Shown: in pieces, positions 1 to 6,444 of the stretch
How positions within the stretch are numbered: position 1 is the first letter of the stretch
Layout of the letters: each line of letters begins with the position of its first letter
The notes under the pieces: generated by a model
Told to the model about the DNA's origin: nothing
Seen by the model: only the letters and a program-made list of their open reading frames with translations
Databases searched by the model: none
Program-made: the position numbers and the translations under genes
NCBI GenBank assembly: GCA_026770585.1
Contig: MU646724.1
Location: 116,313-129,738 of the forward strand
DNA from: Baffinella frigidus
Lineage: Eukaryota; Cryptophyceae; Cryptomonadales; Baffinellaceae
Direction of reading: 5' to 3'
Length of the DNA: 13,426 bases

Positions 1-62
1 GGTTTGGGGTTTGGGGTTTGGGGTTTGGGGTTTGGGGTTTGGGGTTTTGGGTTTGGGGTTTA
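1..62. repeat. Telomere-like TTTGGGG array
   Basis: Seven-base unit GGTTTGG repeated about eight times, then degenerating into TTTACGG and TTCAGGG variants up to about position 100. The G-rich strand is the plus strand, so the G-rich 3' end points into the window and this is not a left chromosome end. It is interstitial, or the array continues off the window edge. Confidence 0.9.
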
Positions 63-87
63 CGGTTCAGGGTTTACGGTTCAGGGG

Positions 88-223
88 TCAGGGTTTAGGA
101 CATGGGGTTTCTGAGGCGGGGGGAGATGCCTCGTCTTCGCCCTGAAAGAAGGCATCGTAGTGCCGGAAGAAGTCCTCCTCGAACACGCTGGCCTCCGCGT
201 ACGACTCCGCCTGCTCGTATATG
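88..223 (-). CDS. Putative terminal exon, acidic protein of unknown function
   Basis: Read on the minus strand, an AG acceptor (CAG at 226-224) is followed by an open frame with strong G/C third positions. It encodes IYEQAESYAEASVFEEDFF, then RHYDAFFQGEDEASPP, and ends at a TGA (90-88) inside the degenerate telomere-like repeat. The peptide is acidic and aromatic and I do not recognise a domain. The last ten or so residues come from low-complexity DNA, so the true end may be an earlier splice donor. A second, truncated copy lies about 210 bp away. That the peptide motif survives in both copies supports coding, but recent duplication would give the same result. Exon calling is by eye. Confidence 0.45.
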
Positions 224-585
224 CTGTTTTTCAAACCGTATATGGGGTTGATGAGAACGTATATCTGTTTTGTTCAGACCGTATATGGGTTTGTTGGGAA
301 CGTATACGCCGACGGCCTGGGTGAATAATCAGCAGCAATATAACGTTGTTCATGGTCAAACATTCTTGGTGCCGGAAGAAGTCCTCCTCGAACACGCCCG
401 CCTCCGCGTACGACTCCGCCTGCTCGTATATGCTGTTTTTCAAACCGTATATGGGTTTGATGGGAACGTATATCGGTTTGTTCGGAACACATATCCATCG
501 TGTGTCGCGTTCAGCGCGTATACGCCTACGGCGTGGTTAGAATCATTCGCAGCATGCATAACTTTCTTCATGCTCAAACACTCCC
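160..585. repeat. Direct tandem duplication, about 210-bp unit, two copies
   Basis: The segment starting GTGCCGGAAGAAGTCC at 160 recurs at 369. The copies stay alignable through the GTATATGCTGTTTTTCAAAC block (217 and 427) and on to the CATGGTCAAACATTC and CATGCTCAAACACTC blocks near 350 and 570. A shorter internal repeat, ACCGTATATGGG followed by GAACGTATA, occurs at about 236, 276 and 446. Each unit carries a copy of the minus-strand exon. Confidence 0.85.
370..432 (-). pseudogene. Truncated second copy of the acidic exon
   Basis: Same AG acceptor context (CAG at 435-433) and the same peptide start, IYEQAESYAEAGVFEEDFF, with one S-to-G change relative to the copy at 88-223. Similarity stops after FFRH, at the edge of the tandem duplication, so the copy lacks the rest of the exon. 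It is most likely a non-functional duplicate, though an alternative exon cannot be excluded. Confidence 0.45.
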
Positions 586-776
586 ACTATCCTCCAAATC
601 CAGGATGCAACTTGAGCCATTTCCAATGGCCCAGGCGCGAAAGAGCGCTAACGCCCGCCTGAAACGAGAAAAAACTGAAAACGGGATTCGGTCCACTTCG
701 GAGGGCTAGTAGTCGAGGAGAGCAACGCACCCTGCCACAAACAGGGCGTCGCAGCCCCTGCAGTGACGGGGGGCTC
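586..776. other. No gene recognised
   Basis: Short non-overlapping open frames only. None has splice signals plus codon bias that I would trust, and no repeat was noticed. Confidence 0.5.
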
Positions 777-778
777 AT

Positions 779-924
779 CCGGGAACATGTTTAATTTGAA
801 ATGAAATGGCCTATCAAACCGGGTTCTGGTCCTAATTAAATTTACCCAGGACCCTAATTAACCTTCGTCCAACTCCTATGCACAAATAGGGACTTATTTT
901 CTTTTAAATTCAACATGCCCCCGG
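779..924. mobile_element. Foldback element, CC...GG termini, AT target duplication
   Basis: The left end CCGGGAACATGTTTAATTT pairs with the right end read as its reverse complement (CCGGGGGCATGTTGAATTT). AT lies immediately outside both ends (777-778 and 925-926). The loop holds two direct copies of a GGnCCTAATTAA-like word. There is no coding capacity, so if mobile it is non-autonomous. Confidence 0.7.
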
Positions 925-1035
925 ATAAGGGCTGTCCCAGCACCTTACGAGGCCGTCCCAAAAGTCAATTCCCCCCACGAATCAACAACCGTTTCCCAAA
1001 AGTGGCTGATCCGCGGTACAAACGTGTGAACTGAC

Positions 1036-1152
1036 CTTAACGAGGCCGTCCCAGCCACACGCGAGATAGATGGCGCGGAGGGCATCATCCTTAATGACGC
1101 GCCACGCCAGGCCGATCTGCATGAAGCGTAGCTCCGCCGCCGCGCGCGCCGC
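1036..1152 (-). CDS. Internal exon resembling J-domain helix III-IV
   Basis: On the minus strand, an acceptor ending GTGCAG precedes exactly 39 codons and a donor AAG|GTCAGT follows. The peptide starts with an alanine-rich run (AARAAAELRF), continues MQIGLAWRVIKDDALR, and ends AIYLACGWDGLVK. The pattern F-x-x-I-x-x-A-W-x-V-(I/L)-K-D-x-x-x-R-A-I-Y, then G-x-x-G-L, is what helix III and the following turn of DnaJ J domains look like. The HPD loop and helix II are not in this exon and I could not find a convincing HPD exon elsewhere on this strand. The donor end is echoed by a second GACGGCCTCGTAAG|GT at 959-943. The family assignment rests on pattern only. Confidence 0.5.
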
Positions 1153-1302
1153 CTGCACCACGCCAGGTCATACGTGCACATTTCGCAACGTTTCGCGCGA
1201 AAAACGCAACGTTTCGCGCGAAAAACTGTGCCGTGGTACAAAAAATTATTATTCCGCATGGCAACGGCTCCAATTCCCTACAGGTTTGGCGTGTTTCCCA
1301 TA

Positions 1303-1356
1303 GCGCCACGCCAACCCGACCTGCATGAAGCGTAGCTCCGCCGCCGCGCGCGCCGC
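1303..1356 (-). pseudogene. Truncated copy 2 of the J-like exon
   Basis: After an acceptor ending GGCGCAG the frame reads AARAAAELRFMQVGLAWR, with one I-to-V change, and then leaves the exon at the duplication breakpoint. Everything from the VIKDDALR part on is missing, so it cannot supply the full helix. Confidence 0.5.
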
Positions 1357-1494
1357 CTGCGCCACGCCAGGTCATACGTGCACGTTTCACACGCAACGTT
1401 TCGCGCGGAAAACTATCCCGTGGTACAAAAAATTATTATTCCGCATGGCAACGGCTCCATTTCCCAACACGTTTGGCGTGTTTCCCCTATGATA

Positions 1495-1533
1495 GCGCCA
1501 CGCCAGGCCGATCTGCATGAAGCGCCGCGCCGC
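1495..1533 (-). pseudogene. Truncated copy 3 of the J-like exon
   Basis: The frame AARRFMQIGLAWR follows a CTGCAG acceptor and is cut at the same WR codon boundary as copy 2. A fourth, diverged fragment on the same strand (about 1772-1822) reads TQTGLAWREIKDHA and overlaps the short palindrome at 1735-1782. Confidence 0.45.
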
Positions 1534-1548
1534 CTGCAGTTGACTTTA

Positions 1549-1692
1549 TCTCAGAAAAGGGATTTTAGAATCAGTTTTCTTAAGTCAATTCCCCTTCAAA
1601 TATGTCAACTTATACGTAGAGAAAAGAATAAGTTGACGAATTTTTATGGGAAGTGACTTAAGAAAACGGATTCTAAAATCCCTTTTCTGAGA
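1549..1692. mobile_element. Foldback element flanked by TA
   Basis: Arms starting TCTCAGAAAAGGGATTTTAG on the left and ending in the reverse complement on the right pair over about 40 bp, with a few mismatches. TA flanks both ends (1547-1548 and 1693-1694). The loop contains TGTCAACTTA and AAGTTGACGA, matching the GTCAAC words of other elements here. Confidence 0.7.
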
Positions 1693-1734
1693 TAAGACTC
1701 ATCTCACCGATTTCGTACCAGGACGGGGACGAGA

Positions 1735-1782
1735 CCACGCAGGGTTTGTACCGGGAAAAGTGAGGATTAATCAACTGCGTGG
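1735..1782. repeat. Short foldback with TTTGTACC in the loop
   Basis: CCACGCAG (1735-1742) pairs with CTGCGTGG (1775-1782), and the word TTTGTACC sits between them at 1745-1752. Flanks are GA and TC, so no target duplication is visible. Confidence 0.5.
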
Positions 1783-1822
1783 TCCTTGATCTCGCGCCAC
1801 GCCAGGCCGGTCTGCGTGGACC

Positions 1823-2163
1823 AAAGGTTTACTTATAGATAGTAAGGCTGGTACCAGCGCGTACTTGTAGATAGTAAAATAGTACCGGAGTGCACTTTAC
1901 AACCCCTTTTACTACTAGGTGCATGATATATTAGCTGTTGGCAGGAACCGGGACGCGCCACGCGCGCAGCCTACCCACACGAGGCGGATCAAACACCCTT
2001 TTTAAAACCCAGGGTGCTGTACAAGTGAGAGCTCCGTTCGGGGGAGAAGTTCTCAAATCCCAAAATATTGAACCAACATCCTAGGCAAGTCCTCGAACCC
2101 TGAACATTGAAGTCCGCAAACCCCAAAATCAAACCTACACCCCAGACACTCAACATGCTCATA
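1823..2163. other. Non-coding stretch with a 34-bp tandem repeat
   Basis: Two diverged copies of ACTTATAGATAGTAA...GTACC lie at about 1829-1888. The rest (about 2040-2150) is degenerate filler of the AACCCTGAACATTGAAG type, seen again further on. No gene was recognised. Confidence 0.6.
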
Positions 2164-2319
2164 GGCTAACGGCCTGAAAATGGGATAGTTAGGCCTACGG
2201 CATTGCCTAGGACCTCCTACCGTAGGCCGAGGGATCCTAGGACCAAAAAGTCTCGGCCTACGGTAGGAGGTCCTAGGCAACCCCGTAGGCCTAACTACCC
2301 CATTTTTAGGCCGTTACCC
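2164..2319. mobile_element. 156-bp foldback, family E, copy 1
   Basis: Long arms run from GGCTAACGGCCT to AGGCCGTTACCC, with TA on each side (2162-2163, 2320-2321). The inner hairpin is CCTAGGACCTCCTACCGTAG against its complement. A same-length copy lies at 7064-7219 and a truncated, oppositely oriented copy at about 2554-2672. Confidence 0.8.
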
Positions 2320-2329
2320 TATTAACATT

Positions 2330-2490
2330 AAAACGAAACGAACCCTCGACATGAAACCGAGGGACCAAAGCACCGAACAACTCGAAACTTCAACACCAAA
2401 CCCAAACCCCACGCACGCACCTCTGAGAAAAGAATATATTAAGGGGATTAAGAGGAAACTAAGGGAGATATGGGAAACTGTAGTGTGTTC
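2330..2490. other. No gene recognised
   Basis: AC-rich filler with AACCCTCGACATGAAACCGAGG-like degenerate words, then purine-rich DNA. Nothing else is supported. Confidence 0.5.
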
Positions 2491-2550
2491 GCGAAGGCTT
2501 TGGGAAGCCAGGCTCGACGTTTAGGTGCCTAGGTTTAAGCCACTTGAACC
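2491..2550. other. Unoccupied target copy for the foldback at 3072-3243
   Basis: This 60-bp stretch (GCGAAGGCTTTGGG ... GTGCCTAGGTTTAAGCC ...) recurs at 3031-3071 plus 3246-3264. There it is split exactly at the TA (2530-2531) by a 172-bp palindromic insertion. The left part differs at 4 of 41 positions and the right 19 bp are identical. Confidence 0.9.
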
Positions 2551-2553
2551 GGG

Positions 2554-2672
2554 ATTGCCTAGGACCTCCTACCGTAGGCCGAGACGTTTTGGTCCTAGGA
2601 TCCCTCGGCCTACGGTAGGAGGTCCTAGGCAATGCCGTATGCCTAACTGCCCCATTTTCCTAGGCCGAGCAT
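2554..2672. mobile_element. Family E foldback, truncated copy 2
   Basis: It carries the CCTAGGACCTCCTACCGTAG hairpin arms and the right outer arm (CCGTATGCCTAACTGCCCCA), but the left outer arm is missing. The centre reads as the reverse complement of copies 1 and 3, so this copy is inserted in the opposite orientation. Confidence 0.75.
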
Positions 2673-2760
2673 TCCGTTGCACGGCGGTGATGACAAGGCT
2701 CACACGTGGTGCTGGCTTTAGTGTTCACGGTTCATGGTGAGAGCGAGGGATGCGAGAGGC

Positions 2761-2784
2761 AGGTGACTGCCAAGGCAGTCACCT
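2761..2784. repeat. Perfect hairpin, 11-bp arms
   Basis: AGGTGACTGCC, a 2-base AA loop, then GGCAGTCACCT. The next perfect palindrome starts 17 bp after it ends. Confidence 0.95.
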
Positions 2785-2801
2785 CGGACAGTTGGCTTCG
2801 G

Positions 2802-2827
2802 CGTCCGCGTGACCGGTCACGCGGACG
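2802..2827. repeat. Perfect 26-bp palindrome
   Basis: CGTCCGCGTGACC followed directly by its complement GGTCACGCGGACG. It could be a binding site for a dimeric protein, a cruciform, or the core of a decayed foldback. Confidence 0.95.
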
Positions 2828-2858
2828 TTCACGAGCCTGCCGGCGGGGCGTGGTGCTG

Positions 2859-3030
2859 TCTTTCTCTCGCGCTGTGTCTCTGTGTCTCGCTCTCGCGCTT
2901 GCTCTCTCTCTCTTCTCTATCGTTCTCTCTATTTCTCTCTCTCTCTCTCTAGCTCACCTGTTTCTCTCTCTTCACTGTCTTTCGATGTTTCTTTCTCTTG
3001 TGTCGCTCTCTCTCTCTCGCTCACTCTGTC
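2859..3030. repeat. CT-rich low-complexity tract
   Basis: Long polypyrimidine tract of CTCTCT runs with interspersed TGTCTTT and GCTCTCGC. Open frames through it give only Ser/Leu-rich low-complexity peptides and are not credible genes. Confidence 0.95.
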
Positions 3031-3071
3031 GCGAAGGCTTTGGGTTACCAGGCTCGACGTTTGGGTGCCTA

Positions 3072-3243
3072 CCACGCAAGAGTGTAGGGCAGAGTGACCC
3101 ACAGGAGAAATAGTAGAATTCTACTATTTCTTAAGTTCATAAGTGGACATTCTTCCCACATAAAAATCGAAATTTCGCAAATTTGTTACAAATTCCGTGT
3201 GAACTGGCTTGTTTTCCCAGGTCAGCCCTACACTCTTGCGTGG
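3072..3243. mobile_element. 172-bp foldback with TA duplication and known empty site
   Basis: Perfect 19-bp terminal inverted repeats (CCACGCAAGAGTGTAGGGC), TA on each side (3070-3071, 3244-3245), and a matching empty target at 2491-2550. The interior holds a perfect 26-bp palindrome (3106-3131, AGAAATAGTAGAA and complement) and a degenerate TTACAAATTCCGTGTGAACT that resembles the GGTACAAA core. No coding capacity. Confidence 0.95.
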
Positions 3244-3254
3244 TAGGTTTAAGC

Positions 3255-3430
3255 CACTTGAACCCTAAACATTGAAACCTAGGCACGTACCGTGCGGTTG
3301 AGCTCGAAGGCATAGCGGCACCCTAGACATTAAACCTAGGAACCCAAACACCTAACCAACTCGCACCCTAAACATTGAACCTAAGACCCTACGCATTTAA
3401 ACCTAAGACCCCATACGTTCAACCCAGGCA
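3255..3430. repeat. Degenerate CCCTAAACATTGAACCTAGG filler
   Basis: Repeated words ACCCTAAACATTGAAACC, ACCCTAGACATTAAACC and ACCCTAAACATTGAACC near 3262, 3321 and 3363. The same word returns near 3609, 3641 and 3936. It looks like strongly decayed telomere-like DNA. No gene. Confidence 0.7.
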
Positions 3431-3433
3431 CGC

Positions 3434-3573
3434 CCACCAGCCATCCCAAGTGGCTCACATAGTGCCCTGGAAGGTCTTCGATTTTGCCTTGGAACGGGGT
3501 CGGATTCGACCCCGATCCAAGGTAAATCGAAAATGCCCCAGACACTATTTGAGCTACCTCCAAGGGCTAGTGG
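3434..3573. mobile_element. Foldback element, family A, copy 1, GC duplication
   Basis: The left end CCACCAGCC...CCCAAGTGGCTCA pairs with the right end TGAGCTACCTCCAAGG...AGTGG. GC lies on both sides (3432-3433, 3574-3575). Subterminal TCGATTTT and AAATCGAAAA pair, and the centre is a near-perfect palindrome, CCTTGGAACGGGGTCGG against CCGACCCCGATCCAAGG with loop variation. Confidence 0.8.
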
Positions 3574-4016
3574 GCACCATGATCTCGAGATCGAAGGCGT
3601 AGCGGTGTCCCCAAACCCTAAACATTAAGCCTGAACGGACCCTAGACATTCAACCTAGGAACCCAACCACCTAAACAAATCGAAAATCGCCCCTGTGCAA
3701 AAGTAGCGTGCGCTCGAGTTCGAAGGCCTTCGAAAACCGATGGTGATAACACCTCTGGTTCCACCGCGTTCGACACACACAACCGATCGGTTGGGTTCGA
3801 CACGACGGTATATTCATATGGGCAGTATTCTGCATGCGGTGCTGCCCCCCCCCCAGATCCTCCCAGACAAGAAGACACTATCACAGGCAAGAAGGCAGGC
3901 AGGAAGGCAGACACGACGGCAGGCAACAGTCCTCGAACCCTCAACATTAAACATCAACCCTAGGCACGCACCGTGCGCTCGAGTTCGAAGGCGTAGCGGT
4001 TGTGTTCGACACGACG
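3574..4016. repeat. Mosaic of dispersed short repeats
   Basis: No gene recognised. Contains filler (3609, 3641, 3936), copies of the GAGTTCGAAGGCGTAGCGG-type word (about 3577, 3715 and 3980), a TTCATATGGGCAGTATTCTG block (3811), a C10 run (3847), and a GGCAGGCAGGAAGGC-like tract (3890-3925) that recurs near 4565-4685. Confidence 0.6.
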
Positions 4017-4252
4017 GTATCCCTCAAGTGCCCAGTAGGCTCATACGCCCCACGGTAGGGCCCTAGGACCCGGTATATTCACCGGACAAGAGCGCACCCA
4101 TTATAGTGGTACAAACGTGTCAACTTTTGCGATAAAGGGATATTCAGCATTTGACCCCGGGTAGGCTCCTGTCCGGTATGGGCAGTATTCTGTCATATCC
4201 CGTAAGTGCCCAGTAGGCTCATACGCCCTACGGTAGGGCCCTAGGACCTGCC
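4017..4252. repeat. 57-bp direct repeat, copies at 4017-4074 and 4196-4252
   Basis: Both copies read AAGTGCCCAGTAGGCTCATA, then CGCCC(C/T)ACGGTAGGGCCCTA. They are separated by a short foldback and a second TATGGGCAGTATTCTG word. Confidence 0.9.
4082..4176. mobile_element. 95-bp foldback interrupting a repeated word
   Basis: CCGGACAAGAGC pairs with GCTCCTGTCCGG with one mismatch. The flanks GGTATATTCA and TATGGGCAGTATTCTG are contiguous, as a simple word, at 3808-3833, so this is an insertion. The expected 2-bp duplication is not intact (CA on the left, TA on the right). The loop contains GGTACAAA (4108-4115) followed by GTCAACTTTTG. Confidence 0.75.
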
Positions 4253-4300
4253 TAGGACCTCTTGGCGGTCAAATTTGACCGGCTGGCCACTTAAGGGATA

Positions 4301-4614
4301 TTCATATGGACAGTATGCTGCATCCGGTCCTAGCTACATAGAGACAGGGTACAGAGGAGACTGGTTCAAAGCCCCTACGGGTTGCCTACTGTAGGGTTTG
4401 AACAGGGTACAGAGCAGACTGGTTCAAAAGCAAAAATACATATTTTTGTTCATTTGCAAAAATACGTATTTTTGGTATTCCACCATGACAACCGCTACGC
4501 CAGAACACACCGTGCGCTTGAGTTCGAAGGCGTAGCGGTGCTGCTCCTCCCCCAAGTCAACCCAGACAAGAAGGCAAACACGAAGGCAGACACGGAGACA
4601 GGCAAGAAGGCAGT
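4301..4614. repeat. Left part of a mosaic inverted repeat
   Basis: Two blocks are reverse-complement copies of DNA 1.0-1.4 kb to the right: 4301-4373 plus 4420-4490 (matching 5640-5766), and 4484-4614 (matching 5789-5908). The blocks are not in palindrome order, so more than one rearrangement is needed. A 29-bp tandem repeat (ACAGGGTACAGAG...) sits at about 4350 and 4405. Confidence 0.8.
4431..4475. repeat. Two adjacent AT-rich palindromes
   Basis: CAAAAATACATATTTTTG and CAAAAATACGTATTTTTG, in tandem with an 8-base spacer. Each is (near-)palindromic. They are absent from the inverted counterpart near 5680, so they were gained on this side or lost on the other. Confidence 0.85.
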
Positions 4615-4690
4615 GCCCTCGTGTCTGGCAAGAATGCAGGCAGGAAGGCAGTCTGTCTGGCTGGCAGAAAGGCAGGCAGGCATGCTGCTC
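4560..4690. repeat. GGCAGGCA/GAAGGCA minisatellite-like tract
   Basis: Runs of AAGGCAGGCAGG, CAAGAAGGCA and related words, with no stable period. Open frames here are low complexity and shadow each other on both strands, so no gene is called. Confidence 0.7.
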
Positions 4691-4797
4691 CAGGCACGCA
4701 CCGTGCGGTCGAGTTCGAAGGCGTAGCGGTGCTGCTCCTCCCCCAGATCATCCACCTGCCCAAACATGCGCGTTTATTCCTTCCACCTGATAAACAA

Positions 4798-4938
4798 ATG
4801 TGCGAGGCCACTCAATTTAAACCGTCTTTTATGCTATCTTAAGGGTGGGTTCTCTCTTATTTTGCTATATTAGCTTCGACATAGCTTCAATATAGGAGAA
4901 ACCCGACCCCAAGATAGCAATTAAGTGGCCTCGCACAT
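4798..4938. mobile_element. Foldback element, 141 bp
   Basis: ATGTGCGAGGCCACT pairs with AGTGGCCTCGCACAT, and pairing continues through GCTATCTTAAGGGTGGGTTC with its complement after small indels. No clear target duplication. Confidence 0.75.
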
Positions 4939-4954
4939 AAAAATATGCGCCATT

Positions 4955-5188
4955 CTCCGCAGAGCGAAGCAACTAGCGGCGCATGAAGGGTTCGCTAACC
5001 TTGAACGCTGAACGCTGATCGCTGATCGCAGATCGCAGATCGCTGAACGCTGAACGCTGAACGCTAAACGCTGAACGCTGAACGCTGAACGCTGAACGCT
5101 GATCGCTGATCGCTGAACGCTGATCGCTGATCGCTGATCGCTGAACGGCCTCGCTACTTCCCAAAGGGGTCTTCATCGCTTCGCGGAG
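4955..5188. repeat. Foldback enclosing a minisatellite
   Basis: CTCCGCAGAGCGAAGC at the left pairs imperfectly with GCTTCGCGGAG at the right, and GCATGAAGGGT pairs loosely with the CCCAAAGGGGTCTTCATCGC side. The GCTGAWC array fills the loop. Confidence 0.55.
5003..5147. repeat. 7-bp minisatellite, GAACGCT / GATCGCT units
   Basis: About 20 tandem units of consensus GAWCGCT, with the two versions in clusters and rare GCAGATC variants. The minus-strand open frame through it encodes only repeats of AFSVQRS and AISDQRS, which is what a 7-base repeat produces, and is not evidence of a gene. Confidence 0.97.
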
Positions 5189-5211
5189 AGCAGCAGCCCC
5201 GCAGAGCTCTA

Positions 5212-5330
5212 CAGGGGTACCTCGCTCATAAGAAACCGCCCCCCCCCCTTAGGACCACCGTAGGGCCCTAGGCATAGGCCTGCTGTAGGGTCCTAGGAGG
5301 CGGCGGTTTCTTATGAGCGAGGTGCCCCTG
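5212..5330. mobile_element. Foldback element, family F, copy 1
   Basis: CAGGGGTACCTCGCTCATAA pairs with the right arm TTATGAGCGAGGTGCCCCTG, with TA on both sides (5210-5211, 5331-5332). The core has a C10 run and CCTAGG words. A second copy lacking the outer left arm is at about 7731-7820. Confidence 0.8.
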
Positions 5331-5425
5331 TAGTTCTGGCTCCGTCTATTTGGGCTCACCAATTCGGTGAGCACGGGCTCTTTCCCGCTCCACAGTTGAC
5401 GGATTTGTACCGCACATCCAGCATG

Positions 5426-6002
5426 TCAACTTCAGGAGAGTCTGGAAGTGAACACGAGTGGGTCAGAGCCCCCTTCCCCCCTCTCCCGCCAACCCTCAAC
5501 GGTCCAACCAAATCGTTGATTGTGAGGTCACGTATCTCCGCGGATTCCGAGGTCGGTTACTTTACAGTACATCTGTTCTTCAGTGTTCACGAGGCAGAGC
5601 TATGAAGCGGTGGTACCAGAGGTGGCATCAGCATTCCGGGTGGCAGCAAACTGTTGTCATGGTGGAACACCAAGTATTGTTTTGCTTTTGAACCAGTCTC
5701 CTCTGTACCCTCCCTGTCTCTATGTAGCTAGGTCCGGATGCAGCATACTGCCCATATGAATATCCCGTCGTGTCGAACACAACCGATCTTGCCTGTCTCC
5801 GTGTCTGCCTTCGTGTTTGCCTTGTTGTCTGGGTTGACTTGGGGGAGGAGCAGCACCGCTACGCCTTCGAACTCGACCGCACGGTGCGTTCTGGCGTAGC
5901 GGTTGTCAACTTCAGGAGAGTCTGGCAGTGAACACGAGCGAGGCAGAGCTATGAAGCGGTGGTACCAGAGGTGGCATCAGCATTCCGGGTGGCAGCAAAC
6001 TC
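5426..6002. repeat. Direct repeat differing by about 130 bp
   Basis: TCAACTTCAGGAGAGTCTGG...GTGAACACGAG (5426-5459) and GGCAGAGCTATGAAGCGGTG...GGTGGCAGCAAACT (5590-5653) are joined directly at 5908-6002. The extra 130 bp in the first copy lies between GTGAACACGAG and GTGTTCACGAG, so a deletion by short homology is as likely as an insertion. The extra DNA has no terminal inverted repeat. Confidence 0.85.
5640..5908. repeat. Right part of the mosaic inverted repeat
   Basis: Reverse-complement match to blocks in 4301-4614, including CTACATAGAGACAGGG, TTCATATG(G/A)(G/A)CAGTAT and the GAGTTCGAAGGCGTAGCGG word. The junction at 5767-5788 also matches the inverted copy of 3777-3800 (TTCGACACGACGG). 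Confidence 0.8.
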
Positions 6003-6143
6003 ACCTCGGAAGATAACTGAATCAGTTTCTTTTCAATAGGAGGTTGAATAGGAGAAATTAGTTATGGCATAGTAAATTTAGCTAGACCTCCTAATTAAAT
6101 GAAAACGCTCTTTAGGGAACAGATTCAGTTATCTTCTGAGATG
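6002..6143. mobile_element. Foldback element, 142 bp
   Basis: CTCGGAAGATAACTGAATC pairs with GATTCAGTTATCTTCTGAG with one mismatch. The loop pairs weakly around AGGAGGTTGAATAGGAG and CTAGACCTCCTAATT. It lies directly after the direct repeat that ends at 6002. Confidence 0.75.
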
Positions 6144-6184
6144 AAAACGCTACAGGTCGCAGTGTGCCATTTGGGACGCCAGGT

Positions 6185-6250
6185 ATGAGCTCCAAGACTA
6201 CGTCAATTGAATTAAATGGAATGACGATAATCATGACTGCGTCAGACGCT
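6185..6250 (+). pseudogene. Exon fragment SSKTTSIELNGMTIIMTASD, interrupted by a foldback
   Basis: After an acceptor-like CCAG|GT the frame reads M-SSKTTSIELNGMTIIMTASD. A second copy at 12781-12843 differs at 8 bases. In this frame 4 of them are silent third-position changes and 4 give mild replacements (E/Q, I/V, M/T, A/P). The other frame of this strand has a stop in this copy, which supports this reading. The fragment is cut by the element at 6252-6422. No domain is recognised, and the coding strand is inferred from substitutions alone. Confidence 0.4.
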
Positions 6251-6251
6251 T

Positions 6252-6422
6252 CCACCAGCCTTGGGAGGTGGCTCAAATAGTGCTCTGAAACTATTTTTCA
6301 AACGTTGACTTTTGGTACAAAATGTGTCAACTTTTGTCGCATCTACCCCAGATCTGGGGTAGATGCAAGGTAAATCGAAAAAGTTCCAAGCCACTATTTG
6401 AGGCACTTCCAAGGGCGAGTGG
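6252..6422. mobile_element. 171-bp foldback, family A, copy 2, TT duplication and empty site
   Basis: Ends CCACCAGCC...GAGGTGGCTC and GAGGCACTTCC...GAGTGG. TT lies on both sides (6250-6251, 6423-6424). The target without the element exists at 12840-12872, where CTTGGGGGGTGGGGGCTCG is uninterrupted. The loop carries GGTACAAA (6314-6321) followed by GTGTCAACTTTTG, and then a perfect palindrome GCATCTACCCCAGA and complement (6340-6366). Confidence 0.92.
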
Positions 6423-6444
6423 TTGGGGGATGGGGGCTCGCAAC

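Larger units (their letters stand above)
1097..1545. repeat. Tandem duplication of about 200 bp carrying the J-like exon
   Basis: The block from the exon through CGCAACGTTTCGCGCG, GTGGTACAAAAAATTATT and GGCGTGTTTCCC is repeated with a spacing of about 197-204 bp (for example GTGGTACAAAAAA at 1233 and 1430). A partial third exon copy follows. Within the first unit, a 21-bp piece around AACGTTTCGCGCGAAAAACGC is itself repeated in tandem (about 1184-1225). Confidence 0.85.
3285..4731. repeat. Dispersed repeat CACCGTGCG ... GAGTTCGAAGGCGTAGCGG
   Basis: Copies start near 3287 (diverged), 3969, 4509 and 4699, with partial copies near 3577 and 3706 and one inverted copy near 5855-5888. The 4509 and 4699 copies share the downstream word TGCTGCTCCTCCCCCA. 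Function unknown. It behaves like a unit of local segmental duplication. Confidence 0.7.

Noticed and set aside
270-662. 130-codon plus-strand open frame
   Set aside because: It runs antisense to the duplicated minus-strand exon and across the tandem repeat, and its codons show no bias.
2579-2609. Apparent inversion of the hairpin centre in the second family E copy
   Set aside because: Because the arms are near identical, an element inserted in the opposite direction looks the same. A flip is not needed.
2706-3113. Plus-strand open frame of 135 codons through the CT-rich tract
   Set aside because: The peptide is Ser/Leu low complexity produced by CTCTCT repeats and has no start context, codon bias or domain.
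4973-5176. Minus-strand open frame with repeated SVQRSAF and ISDQRSA
   Set aside because: A 7-base repeat without stops is open in several frames by construction. There is no independent sign of coding.
5460-5589. 130-bp extra segment in the first half of the direct repeat, considered as a mobile insertion or intron
   Set aside because: It has no terminal inverted repeat and no GT-AG layout that restores the other copy. Short homology (GTGAACACGAG/GTGTTCACGAG) fits a deletion.
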